Shown here: in pieces, positions 48,075 to 59,240 of the stretch | Layout: every line of letters starts with the position of its first letter | Position numbering within the stretch: the stretch's first letter is position 1 | DNA from: Balaenoptera acutorostrata | Taxonomy: Eukaryota; Chordata; Mammalia; Artiodactyla; Balaenopteridae | Direction: 5' to 3' | DNA: 64,000 nucleotides | Assembly (NCBI RefSeq): GCF_949987535.1 | Contig: NC_080065.1 | Span: forward strand, 41,827,239 to 41,891,238 | Notes under the pieces: model-generated | What the model saw: only the letters and a program-made list of their open reading frames with translations | Databases searched by the model: none | What the model was told of the DNA's origin: nothing | Program-made: the position numbers and the translations under genes

Positions 48075-48425
48075 AAGAGCACCGGTATTTAATAGATGTG
48101 TTCAACAGATGTGGGCTCTCATCCTCTCACCATGGGAGCAAATTAACGTTCCTTGTCTGGAAAATGAAAGAGGAGATCAGTTGTTTCCAAAATACATTCC
48201 ACAGACTTTTATGGTTCTGAAGACGTGACGGTGGTTCCAGGTGGAATGAGAGACAGGGTGCGTAGACTTCCTCCTTCCCTGTCTCAGCCAAGACAGAGCC
48301 ACTTCTAGATCATCTTATAGATCAGAGTTTGGGATAAGACTTCATTTGATAAAAGAGCCCTTTTGCATGAAAAAGTTTGGAAACCACTGGACTAGATGAT
48401 TTAAAGGCCTTTCCAGCCCTAACTT
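48075..48425 (+). repeat. MIR SINE interrupted by a hAT element
   Basis: MIR-type sequence CCTTGTCTGGAAAATGAAAG stops at 48177 and resumes at 48390 with GACTAGATGATTTAAAGGCC and TTTCCAGCCCTAAC, as in the uninterrupted MIR consensus. Confidence 0.6.
48178..48389. mobile_element. Non-autonomous hAT-type DNA transposon
   Basis: A 212-bp unit starting CAGTTGTTTCCAAAAT and ending with its imperfect inverse AAGTTTGGAAACCACTG. The 8-bp flanks GAGGAGAT and GACTAGAT match at 6 of 8 positions, as expected for an old hAT duplication. Resembles MER1/Charlie-type ends. Confidence 0.7.
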
Positions 48426-48838
48426 GACAGAAGAGAAAGGGATCCTGACAGGAAAATATGTCTACTTTGACTAAGACAATATAATTTTGGTTTTTGTTCT
48501 AAAATTTATGCGTTGAAGAGGTTGTCTCAAATGAATCTGAGATGAAAGCTGTGCACCTATCCTAAGTGAAGAAGTTGTGAAGAGAATTTTCCTGTGTGCT
48601 CCGGGTGGTCCTTGTGGCTTTGATATATGAACACAACCCTCCAGCCAACACTTGGTTACACTTTCTTTAACAGGATCCCTAACTCCAGAGAAGCAAGTTT
48701 GCCTTGATCTGATAAAACATGATTCAGTAGAAAATCCAGGAACCTGACAGAGAAGTTTCTTTACTCCATCGGAGTTTATGGAACATTTGCCTTGCTATTG
48801 AGGTAAGAAAAAAAAAAAAAAAGAAAAAAGAAAAGAAG

Positions 48839-49145
48839 GGGCTTCCCTTGTGCCGCAGTGGTTGAGAATCTGCCTGCCAATGAAGGGGACACGGGTTCGA
48901 GCCCTGGTCTGGGAAGATCCCACATGCCGCGGAGCAGCTAGGCCCGTGAGCCACAACTACTGAGCCTGCGCGTCTGGAGCCTGTGCTCCGCAACAAGAGA
49001 GGCTGCGACAGTGAGAGGCCCGTGCACCGCGATGAAGAGTGGCCCCCGCTTGCCGCAACTGGAGAAAGCCCTCGCACAGAAACAAAGACCCAACACAGCC
49101 AAAAATAAAAATAATAAATAAATAATAAATAAAAATTAAAAAAAA
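48839..49145 (+). mobile_element. CHR-type SINE
   Basis: Sense copy starting GGGCTTCCCTTGTGCCGCAG with an intact B-box (GGGTTCGAGCCC) and an A-rich tail. It is inserted at the end of an A-rich stretch (48807-48838); likely short duplication AAAAGAAG at 48831-48838 and 49146-49153. Confidence 0.93.
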
Positions 49146-49153
49146 AAAAGAAG

Positions 49154-51235
49154 AACTGCAAGGTCTAAATAAGGTGGAGGACATTTTATAGGTGAATCAA
49201 AGCATTAAAATATTGCAACAAAGTAGCATGTTTTAACTTTGCGATCTTATATGTCCCCTTTTCTTTTTCTCAGCTTAATAAATATTTAGACAAGAGACTT
49301 TCTACCTTGCCAATGTAAATATTGAAGCATAGCTGTGTGAAACAACCTGTGTGAGAATACTAACAAAGAGCACAATAAAAGAGACAGAGCTTCAATGCAA
49401 GGATTTTGATTCATCACCTGAATTCTTGGTTTTACATTCCAGAGAATGGATTTCTTCTTTGTTACTGACTACACCAATACTAGTAAGTGCCCTAGGAATA
49501 TGTTTTTACAACACAAAATATTTCCTGAAGGAACAATTCTCTTGGGAGGAGAGAGCACTTCTGTTTTCATCTCTGGCCCAGCTTCCACTCCAAGAATCTA
49601 GCCCACCCCCAACTTTTGCTGTATAAGCATCTTATACATTCTAATTGAAAGAGTTTCAAGTAACCTATAATTATCATTTTCATGAGAGGGAGGTTGTGAT
49701 TTTTTTAACTTCCATCTTATAGTTTTATATATACTTAGAAAAGCTCTAGCATTTTCAAGTGTTTATAGTTTAAAACATAATGAAATGCATGGCCCTACTG
49801 TCTTAGGTTCTCCTAGGAAGGAGGCAAAATATGCTCATTTCAATTCTAGATAAAATAGTGTTTGAATTCAATTTCTCTGGAATTTGGAAATTGCTGTTCA
49901 AACTTCTCTGAGACCTTTTAAAACACAGTAGCACTTTTGTTTAAAACAAAATCACAAGATTTAAAATCTTTAATGAAGAACTGTTATAAACGTAAGAGAT
50001 TTTTCTCATTAGTCATAGCTGTGTCACTTTCAAGATGTATCTTCCAATATAGCTCTCTATAAATTTGTGACATTCTCTAGCTTGATTTTCTTCTCATGTG
50101 ATGAGTACTTAATTTTTCACTTGGATCATGAAAAAAAACTTGAAAGTTAAACAGCATTTTGCAATTTTGATACTATACTCTTCGCTGTTCCACAAAAGTT
50201 ATGAATGGGTTAGTCATTTCCTGCAATTATAAATGACCTTAATGTGATCACGTGATGAAAGTCATGCTATCTTAGTCAGTTATTTTGGGGGTCTTTGGGG
50301 AGATTTTTGTGTTTCTTTGGACCAGTTCTGTAGGGAGCTAAATTAGTAAATTTATGTCTGCTATTTCAGCTCTAAGTTACATATGACCCATTTTTGTGTG
50401 CTTATCTGGGAACAATCCATTATTGACTTAGTTTGGAGTAGACATAATGTACTAATCTTAGTCATCAGAAATATGCCCTACTTAGAGAAGTATTCCATTC
50501 ACTTTATTTCTCAAATGCACAGACCACTTTGAACAGCCCTTATCTACAAACAACAGAGAGGAGTAGTTTCACACTCTAAGAATTTATCATAAGTCACTGG
50601 AGAATTTGACATATTCCTTGTGCTTCTAACTTTTCTGCCTGAAGTAAATTTCAGCATAAACTCTTACATGATTAAATGAATTTCACCCAACCATTTACTC
50701 GCATGGTTTGAAGATCATAACAAAACTGATGGTTATATTTTGGGAAGAAAAAATATGGCCTCAACTGCTTGGTCTGACACAAAACCAAACAAAATTACTT
50801 CAAGGTTTTCAAATGCTTATAGGCTTCTGGATTTAGAATGGTGATGAGTTTTTGCTTTCCTTTTCCACCTTTATCTTAATTTCTTAGTTTTACTTTTTCT
50901 TTCCACCCCTCCTCTTCATCCATATAATCCCCATCTGCCTTTGGTCAATCTGCTACTATGTGTCATGTACTACATTTCTGTGGGTGACTTCAAAACTTTT
51001 TGGAACTGGGCATTATCCCCTTCTTTCCACATTCCTCTTCTTCCTCGTTATTCTGAAGAAATGTAATCAAAGAATGAAAAGACCAGATTTATCTGACTCA
51101 ATAGTCTACCATCTGAAAAGACTGTCAGGACTCTATCAGAAAAAACATCGTAAGTCTTTGTGCGGAAAAAAAAGCAAGAGCAGTATTTCTTGCTCTATAG
51201 AAGTAGAGTTTTAAATAGGACTTTTGATTTTCCAT
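49154..51235. other. Intergenic sequence, nothing recognised
   Basis: About 2 kb of AT-rich DNA without a supported gene or identifiable repeat. Confidence 0.4.
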
Positions 51236-51643
51236 TGTATTAGTTTGCTTGGGCTGCCATAAAAAAACACCACAGACCAGGTAGCTTAAACAACAGAAAT
51301 TTATTTTCTTACTGTTCTGAAGACTAGAAGTCTGAGCTCAAGGTGCTGGCAGGTTTGGTTTGTTCTGAGGCCTCTCTCCTTGGCTTGCAGACGGCCTCCT
51401 TCTCACAAGTTCATGCATGGTCTCGCCTCTGGGTGCATGTGCCCCTAATGTTTCTCTGTGTGTCCAAATTTCCTCTTCTTATAAGGACATCAGTCATATT
51501 AGATTAGGGCCCTTTCTAATGGTCTCCTTTTCATTTAATCACCTCTTTAAAGGTCCTATCTCCAAATACAGTCACATTCTGAAATAATGGGGGTTATGGC
51601 TTCAATATATAAATTTTTGGGGAACACTGTTCAGCCCCTAGCA
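51236..51643 (-). mobile_element. MLT1-type solitary LTR (ERVL-MaLR)
   Basis: Starts TGTATTAGTTTGCTTGGGCT and ends AGCCCCTAGCA on the + strand, i.e. a TG...CA LTR in reverse. Interior matches the known pattern (CTTAAACAACAGAAATTTAT, CTTCTTATAAGGACATCAGT, TCTCCAAATACAGTCACATT). Ancient solitary LTR with no internal genes. Confidence 0.8.
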
Positions 51644-52031
51644 CCTGTGTTTTGGTAAAACCCTCCTCAGGTAGCCACAGTAGATCTTTTCTAGCATGAT
51701 CTGGTTTTTTAGCCAGATAAACATGAAAATGTCCATTAGCCTTCTCATTACATCTGAGATGTAATGAGTAGCATTATTATTGGAAATTGGAAGAGCTTTT
51801 TTCTTTGTCTTAGGATGGATTAATATATTTATGTATCCTAGAGGGCACTGTAGGTGCAGTGTTACTGTTCTGATTTTTTTTAATTTACTTTAAATAAATA
51901 CTATGCTATTTTGGAATGGAGTTACCCAGGAGGTAGGACTGCTAAAGGTCAAGTTTTAAAGACTTGTGGTCATCTAGCTTCTATACTTGAAAAGGAAGAT
52001 CCACACTTAACCAGAGAGAGAAGCTAGATTA

Positions 52032-52089
52032 GAAGTAGTCAGGGCCCTCCAGAGAAACAGAACCAAGAGGAAATGTATCTCTATCTCTA

Positions 52090-52137
<48 letters not shown>

Positions 52138-52511
52138 GCCATCTATCTATCATCTATCTATTTTAAAGAATTGGCTCATGTGATTGTGGGTGCTGGCAAG
52201 TCCAGAATCTGCATGGCAGCCTGGCTGGCTGGTGACCCAGAGAAGAGTTGATGTTGCAGTATTGCATCCAAAGGCAGTCTAAGACAGAATTACTTTCTCT
52301 TGCAGGGACCTCAGTCTTTGCACTTAAGGCCTTCAGCCTATTGGATGAGGCCCATCCACATTATGGAGGGTAATCTGTTTTACTCAAAGTCTACTGATTT
52401 AAATGTTAATCACATCCAAAAATACCTTCACAGCAACACCTAAACTGGTGTTTGACCAAACAGCTATGTACCATAGCCTAACTAAATTGACGTATAGAAT
52501 TAACCATCACA
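52032..52511 (-). mobile_element. MLT2-type solitary LTR (ERVL)
   Basis: Reverse LTR: CCTCCAGAGAAACAGAACCA at left, CCTTCAGCCTATTGGATGAG and TACTCAAAGTCTACTGATTT inside, AATTAACCATCACA at right. Contains a (TATC)n expansion. No internal retroviral genes. Confidence 0.75.
52087..52164. repeat. (TATC)n microsatellite inside an LTR
   Basis: Imperfect tetranucleotide repeat with an uninterrupted core of about ten units near 52,100-52,137. Confidence 0.95.
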
Positions 52512-54185
52512 GGTGGATTTTAAAATACAGTGGTGACAACTCATTGTGACACTATGTCCAAGAGCATGGCTCATGTTCTCGCTGTAAGTTAACCACTCTT
52601 AGGCCTCCAATGAAGGTAGTGTTGTCAGCTGATCTGCCAGACAGCCATGTTAATGTGGGAATAGTCCGTGTTATAATGAACTCTTCCACATGTGCCAGCT
52701 ATATAACGCATGCAGGAAGGCCACCCAGAGACTGGCTATGTACTGTGAAAGTTTGCCTTCTTGGAGGCACAGAACCATAGCACATGACCTCTTGCCATTA
52801 GTTTGGTGTTTTGAATCCATCATGTACCCCGTATGATTCTATCCCAATGCCATTTTATGGAAGTGATTCACATTTTGGAGGTGGGAGCTTCTTGAACCCT
52901 TCCTTCAAATGAAATTTGGAAGCATAAACAAATAAACAATGAAATGGAGTAACAACAGTATGTGGGTGCAAGTGGATTCTTCACTACTGGCCCCTACCTG
53001 TGCCGATTTTACATCTTATTGTAAGTGTAAGGAAAGGGCTTGTTTCTCTGTAGTTCACATATGGGTGATATCAGATCTTCAGAATACACTCCAAAGTATG
53101 AGAAAAGCTAATATTTTCTCTGATAACTTGAGATACCTATTGCAAATCCCCTGACCTATAACTGGTGCTTTATGATTTCAGCCATTGTGTGTGGCCTCAT
53201 TTGTCCTAATTTATTATTTTGCTCTTCACTAAGCCCACGTATGTTCCTTCTCAGGCCATAATATATTGTGTTGGTGAACAGACTCTTACTTGAAAGGAGA
53301 GGCTATATACTAGGTAGCTTGTAGGTCTTCTCCCTGTGATTTAAGGGGAGAGAGTTGCAAGGAGAAACAGTGACAGACAAGACAAAGGCGGGGAGTGGTG
53401 TCTGTATTGGTAATATTGAGTCAAACTAGTTTAATTTATATTTGGTAGCCTCTCTTTAAGAGAGCAGAGGAGTATTTTAGCGAAGTATTTAGAAAGTATT
53501 TCAGAAATACTTCAGAGGAATATTTTAGAAAACTTCCAAATAGATTGATTTCCTTTTTTTTTTAAGTTTCAGCATACATATGGGTTTAAGTCAGTTTTGA
53601 GAAAACTTCATTTACATAAAACTCTGAGAATACTGATTAAATAATGCATTTATTTACATGACTATTTTACAATAATCTGTGGAAAGATCAGGACCGAGCT
53701 AATGCCTGCCCTAATCTGAGAACCTGGGTTAAGGTTTACATAAAATTTCTTGCAACCCATGAAAGCCACATTTCCCACACTATTTACTACAGGGCCCCAG
53801 GGCACCTCAGGGAACTCACAGGGTCACAGCAGGATATTTTAAATTTTCAAGGAAAACACAGCAATGCTTACTATCTGTCAGACACAAGCAAATTATTAAT
53901 TTAAGGACTTTCACAGTTTCAACATTAAATTGTACTGCATTCCTTTTAATGATGTCATATCTAAGAAGCTGAGTGTTCTGAAGTTGCTGTGATAAAAAGC
54001 AAGTAGCATGCAGGAATGAATATAAAAGAGGATATAAAAGTGGCAGTGTTCAGTCTGATTCCAGGGTTTGAGGAGCAGTGCAGTACCCAAGAGGCACATA
54101 CATCCAATGCATTAGTATATAATACTAGTCATTTAAGGATGAAATAAAGTTTTTCTTCCAGTTTATGTGTATATGTTTGTGTGTA

Positions 54186-54188
<3 letters not shown>
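52512..54188. other. Intergenic sequence, nothing recognised
   Basis: Contains a 19-bp palindrome AAGTATTTCAGAAATACTT at 53494-53512. No gene or clear repeat. Confidence 0.4.

Positions 54189-54220
<32 letters not shown>
54189..54220. repeat. (TG)n microsatellite
   Basis: About 16 units. Confidence 0.95.
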
Positions 54221-54224
<4 letters not shown>

Positions 54225-54562
54225 AAGTGACTATTAAGTTGCTGGAACAAAAATACTTACTAATTTGTTTGGACTAAGCTACTTAAAGAACTATTAGGTA
54301 GTTCTTTTGGCCTTGTTGCTGCCATGAAAAAATTACACCAAGGGCACAATGAACTGAGAAAGTTTGCAAACCTTTATGGTAGAGATTATGGCTGCATTGG
54401 TACCTGCTACCAATTGAAGAACAGGTTTCAAAATATTCTAAATGTGTAGTTTTTCACAGGTAATTGTGTATAAAAGAAAGAAAGTGCATGGGAGAGAGGG
54501 AGAGGAGAGAGAGAGGAGTTTTACATGAATTTTGTCTGTATTATGCTTTTTCTGTTTATAAA

Positions 54563-54779
54563 AAAGGACTATATATAAAATAGATAATCAATAAGGACCT
54601 ACTGTATAGCATAGGGAACTCTACTCAATATTCTGTAATAACCTATATGGGAAAAGAATCTGAAAAAGAATGGGTATATGTATATGTATAACTGAATCAC
54701 TTTGCTATATACCTAAACCTAACACAACATTGTAAATCAACTATACTCCAATATAAAATAAAAATAACATTTAAAAAAA
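54563..54779 (+). mobile_element. LINE-1 3' end fragment
   Basis: Sense L1 3' UTR (CTACTGTATAGCATAGGGAA, CTGAATCACTTTGCTATATA, ACATTGTAAATCAACTATAC) ending in an A-rich tail into which the next SINE inserted. Confidence 0.85.
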
Positions 54780-54786
54780 GCATTAT

Positions 54787-55032
54787 GGGCTTCCCTGGTG
54801 TCGCAGTGGTTGAGAATCTGCCTGCCAATGCAGGGGACACGGGTTCGAGCCCTGGTCTGGGAAGATCCCACATGCCGCGGAGCAACTAGGCCCGTGAACC
54901 ACAACTACTGAGCCTGCGCGTCTAGAGCTTATGCTCCACAACAAGAGAGGCCCGCGCACTGCAATGAAGAGTGGCCCCCCGCTCGCCGCAGCTAGAGAAA
55001 GCCCTCGCACAGAAACAACCCAACACAACCAA

Positions 55033-55079
<47 letters not shown>

Positions 55080-55098
55080 AAAATTAAAAAAAAAAAAA
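54787..55098 (+). mobile_element. CHR-type SINE in an L1 tail
   Basis: Sense copy with an intact B-box, a long (AAAT)n tail (55030-55082) and poly(A). Flanks GCATTAT (54780-54786) and GCATTGT (55099-55105) form an imperfect duplication together with the preceding A-run. Confidence 0.94.
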
Positions 55099-55135
55099 GC
55101 ATTGTGACATTTAATCTCACCTCAAAATCTCCTAC

Positions 55136-55485
55136 TCAGGACTTCCCTGGTGGCGCAGTGGTTAAGAATCTGCCTGCCAATGCAGAGGACATGAGTTCGA
55201 GCCCTGGTGTGGGAAGACTCCACATGCTGTGGAGCAACTAAGCCAGTGTGCCACAACTACTGAGCCTGTGCTCTAGAGCCGGCGAGCCACAACTACTGAG
55301 CCCATGAGCCACAACTACTGAATCCCGCCCACCCAGAGCCCGTGCTCTGCAACAAGAGAAGCCACCGTAATGAGAAGCCCACGCACCCCAACGAAGAGTA
55401 GCCCTCGCTGGCTGCAACTAGAGAAAGCCCACGCACAGCAACGAAGACCCAATGCAACCAAAAATAAATAAATTAATTAAAAAAA
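55136..55485 (+). mobile_element. CHR-type SINE with internal repeat expansion
   Basis: Sense copy about 50-60 bp longer than the others: the unit GCCACAACTACTGA occurs three times (about 55,250-55,325). Duplication AAAATCTCCT at 55124-55133 and 55486-55495. Confidence 0.93.
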
Positions 55486-55529
55486 AAAATCTCCTGCCCA
55501 TTCCTTACCTAGTTTGCCCCACCTTGGCA

Positions 55530-56404
55530 AAAATGGTGTCACCATCAAATCAGAAACCTAAGCAGCATCCTTTATTCTTTCCTCTCTATTACCCTCCACA
55601 GTGGCTTTATCACTGAGTTTTGTTGTTTCTACCTTCGACATATAGCTCCTGCCCATCCATTTCTCTCTGGCCTCACTGCCACCCCCTTGCGCAGACCACC
55701 CTCCTTCCCCCTATAGACCTTGATGATGGCAACAGCTCTCAACAGGTCTTCCTGCATCCACTCTTCCCCTCTGTTCTCAGCACAAGAGCTTCAATAATCT
55801 TTTGAAAATATAAATGGAATCATGATTCCCCCTTACTTAAAACCTTCAGTAGCTTCTCATTTCACTTTGTGAAAAAAAATATATCAAAGCTCCTTACGTG
55901 ACTTAAACAAATACTACATAATTTGTCTCTCCTCTGCCTTTCTGACCTCATCTCCACGTCATGCCCTCAGACTCCATGCCCCAGTGCACTGGCTTCTTTC
56001 CGTTTCCCAGGCACTAACATCTTCTCCAACGCAAGGCTTTCTTGCCTCTCTCTGCCCGGAACGCTCCCAACCATCACCACCGATATTACTGACTCCTTTC
56101 GTTTTTCAGTAAAAACTGTGACTTTCTCTGCAAAATGTTCTCTAACCACACTGCCCTAAGTTAAACCTCTCTACATAATCTCATAAGGAGAAACCTTCTC
56201 ATGGCCTGAACTGAATATGGTTTTTATTTGCAGTTGTCTGTTGATTATTTTATTGCCTGACTGGCCTCACTAAACTAGAAGCTCTTCTAGAGTAGCTGGT
56301 GGTCTTTGTACTTATCGGTGTAGACCTAGTACCTAGCAGTGTCTCTGGTTGTGTACTCAGTGATAATTGGGAATAAATGAATGAGTGAATGCATGAATGA
56401 ATGG
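55530..56404 (+). repeat. L2 LINE 3' fragment
   Basis: L2 3' region pattern over about 870 bp (CTTAAAACCTTCAGTAGCTT, GCCCGGAACGCTCCCAACCA, ACTAGAAGCTCTTCTAGAG, TGAATGAGTGAATGCATGAA). Confidence 0.65.
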
Positions 56405-57234
56405 GAGGATACCCTCCATTCTACCAGATGTGTGGGTTGGGATCTGGGATTGGTCTGCTTGATCTTTTCTACTCTGCTGGCCATTCCATCTAGTCTGGTC
56501 TCCTTGCCCTTGGCCCCTGCATCATCTGTAGATGGAATTTAAAGTGATTCAACAGTGTACCAGCTGAAGACAAATTTACAGACACAAACAAGGAAGCAGA
56601 GCCCCCCTTTCCCCTAAATAACTCTAAATTCCCTAACTTTGCAAGTACAAATAAAGATTTTAGATTGTTTTTCTTGAATCACTCTTTCTTTTTACTGTTA
56701 AGAACATGGCTATTTTAAATCTTTTCAAATCTGAAAAGATTTGAGTAATTACCATATGTAAGAGATTTCTTGAGCAACTGTTTTTTTTTTTGTGCTAAAA
56801 ATTCTACCCTGGCTTTTCTCTTTATAGAAGTCCCAGTAAGTAATGTTGTTCATATGAACAACACAGGAGCAAGACTTCTTGGGATGTCTGCTTGTGGCAA
56901 AGCAATATTTCAGTTTTCTAAAAATGAATCTTATCTCTAACTTTCCACTGTATTAAAAATGGTCCAAAATTCTAGGAAAAAAACTTTATTTGGTTCCTGG
57001 AAATGATGGGAAATTTGTGCAAAGGTACACTGTAACCACAAGAAAAAGATTTTGAGAGAACATGCATTTGCATTCTATGTATTAAGGTGTTTTATTAGTT
57101 TTATTGTTTTTAGTCTTAGTAAAGCATATGTGTATGTATCTCTATTAATTAGACATTTTATAAGTATGTAAATATTTATTTCCTAAATACTAGGGGTAAA
57201 GCTCTAGAGTAAACCCTAATCGACAAATAAAACG
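56405..57234. other. Intergenic sequence, nothing recognised
   Basis: No supported feature. Confidence 0.4.
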
Positions 57235-57338
57235 CATATATTTAAGGTGTACAAAATGATGTTCTGATATACGTATGCATTGTGAAGTGATTACCACAAT
57301 CAAGCTAATTAACACATCCATTCCCTCACATAGTTACC

Positions 57339-57375
<37 letters not shown>

Positions 57376-57790
57376 TGAGAACACCTAAGATCTACTCTCT
57401 TAGCTAATTTCAAGGATTACTAACTATAGTCACCATGCTGTACACTAGATCCCCAGAACTAACTCATATTACGTCTGAAAGTTTGTATCCTTTGACCAAC
57501 ACCTTCCCATTTCCCTCACCCCCCTGCCAGGCCCTGGAAAGCACCATTCTACTCTCTGCTTCTCTGAGTTCATCTTTTTTTAGATTCTACGTATGAGATC
57601 ATGCAGAATTTGTCTTTCTGTGTCTGGCTTATTTCACGGGGCATAATGTCCTCCAGTTCATCCACGTGGTTGCAAATGGAGGATTTCCTTCTTTTCCATG
57701 GCTAAATAATATTCCATTGTACACAAATACCACATTTTAAAAAATCCATTCATCTGTTGACTGACACTTTGTTTCCATATTTCTTTCAAT
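57235..57790 (-). repeat. Older LINE-1 3' fragment
   Basis: Reverse L1: GTGTACAAAATGATGTTCTG, TAACTATAGTCACCATGCTG, TCCAGTTCATCCACGTGGTT and AATATTCCATTGTACACAAA. It contains a (TG)n tract at about 57,341-57,374. Confidence 0.75.
57341..57374. repeat. (TG)n microsatellite
   Basis: About 16-17 units within an old L1 fragment. Confidence 0.95.
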
Positions 57791-58929
57791 TCTTTTAATT
57801 AATGAAAATGCTGTGGAAAAGATGGGATGCTTACTGGAGCTTGAAGGGTAGATTTCTTTTAAGCATATTTTTTAAAAGTATTCTATAAGGAAGGACTGGA
57901 CAAAGAAATAGCTGTCTTGGGAAAGGATTAGTAATAGATGAAGAAAGGCAGCAAGTTTCAGAGGTCTCTGTTAAATGATGTAGGCTGCAGTCATTGATGA
58001 CCCAAATAATGATCAGTTACTTGTGCTGACATCTACTTCACGTATCAGGGGTACATTCAGTGCAAAATATGCCCTGGTAGCAATGGCCCTCTCATCTTTC
58101 CCACCTCTGCTTCGCAGAAGAACGCTGGGCTCTTCCCTGGCACTCATTCTTCTGCTCAGAAAAAAAAAAGGAAGAAGTTGAGTAGGTAGATGCATCCTCA
58201 GTAACTTCTAAGAATGTTCCAACGATGTTGTAGAGGGAAGACACTGGTTCTTCCTTCTGACTCTTGCCTTAGACTGTGACCTGGTCCAGGTTGCTCTGTG
58301 ATGATTAAAGACCCAAGACGAGAATGTCCCTGAGCAGATAACGAGAGTTTCAGTGACATAGTCTCTACCAAGTGTTTACCTTAATAGCATTTACCAGAAG
58401 AATCCTGATCAGTATCTCTCAGCAGGAGATGCTACTTATCCTCTTAGAAGATTGTTCTGATTAGGGAAAATTGTTTCAGAGGCAGGGATAAATTCAGGTG
58501 AAGCTGGCGACAGAACCTATGATTGCTGACGGCAAATTTTACCTGAGGCATGGCATAATTTTGTCTTCTATTTTACTTAAAATATTTTAAATGTTGTAGA
58601 AAGATGGAGGTTTAGCATTTTATAAAGATCTTTCAAAATTCAAACTAGACTCCCACAAAATAAGGAATGGTAAATAGCATTGTGCTTGTGCTCTTCAGTG
58701 TTTGGTTGGAAGATTCAATTTAATCTAAAAAATGCAATTAAAATGTTAAGTGCTTTGTGTTTCCGTCAATAGGCAATAGATGTTACTATGTATAAGGTAC
58801 CACAAAAATAGCTGTGGAAGATTTGCAAAGTTTAATGCAGGGTCTTTGCCATCACTGGGAAGAAGAGACACAATCACAGGAAATACAAAATGTGTAAGGC
58901 AATGTGTAAGCACCAAGCTAAGTGATTAA
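57791..58929. other. Intergenic sequence, nothing recognised
   Basis: No supported feature. Confidence 0.4.
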
Positions 58930-59240
58930 GCAATTTAAATTTAAAGACTGAAAGCCTCATTTTAATTGCAAATTACATAATTGCATTTTCATGTTTTACA
59001 ATAAATGAGATGAATTTCTCTCCAAATTGTTCTTCTCTTGGAGAGTCGATTTGGCCTGCATAGTCCACATTGAAAGCCAGAACCCAGCACCCGCGGCAAA
59101 AACATTGTTGTTCTGGAGCTACACAGCCCCACACACACTCTCTGGGTTGGGTAGACTGAAAAAGTTCTGCCTCAAATAAAAAGTGAAATATACAGTTATT
59201 ATGGACATCTGAATTTTGAGATAAAAGATTTCCTCTTCTC
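58930..59240. promoter_or_regulatory. Candidate conserved regulatory element (unverified)
   Basis: Repeat-free segment dense in homeodomain/POU motifs: TTTAATTGCAAATTACATAA at 58961-58980 followed by TTGCATTTTCATG at 58981-58993, then a GC-richer block with CCCGCGGC. The composition resembles developmental enhancers. Inference only. Confidence 0.25.

Noticed and set aside
54840..54852. tRNA-like B-boxes suggesting tRNA genes
   Set aside because: All occurrences belong to SINE heads; no full cloverleaf gene is present.
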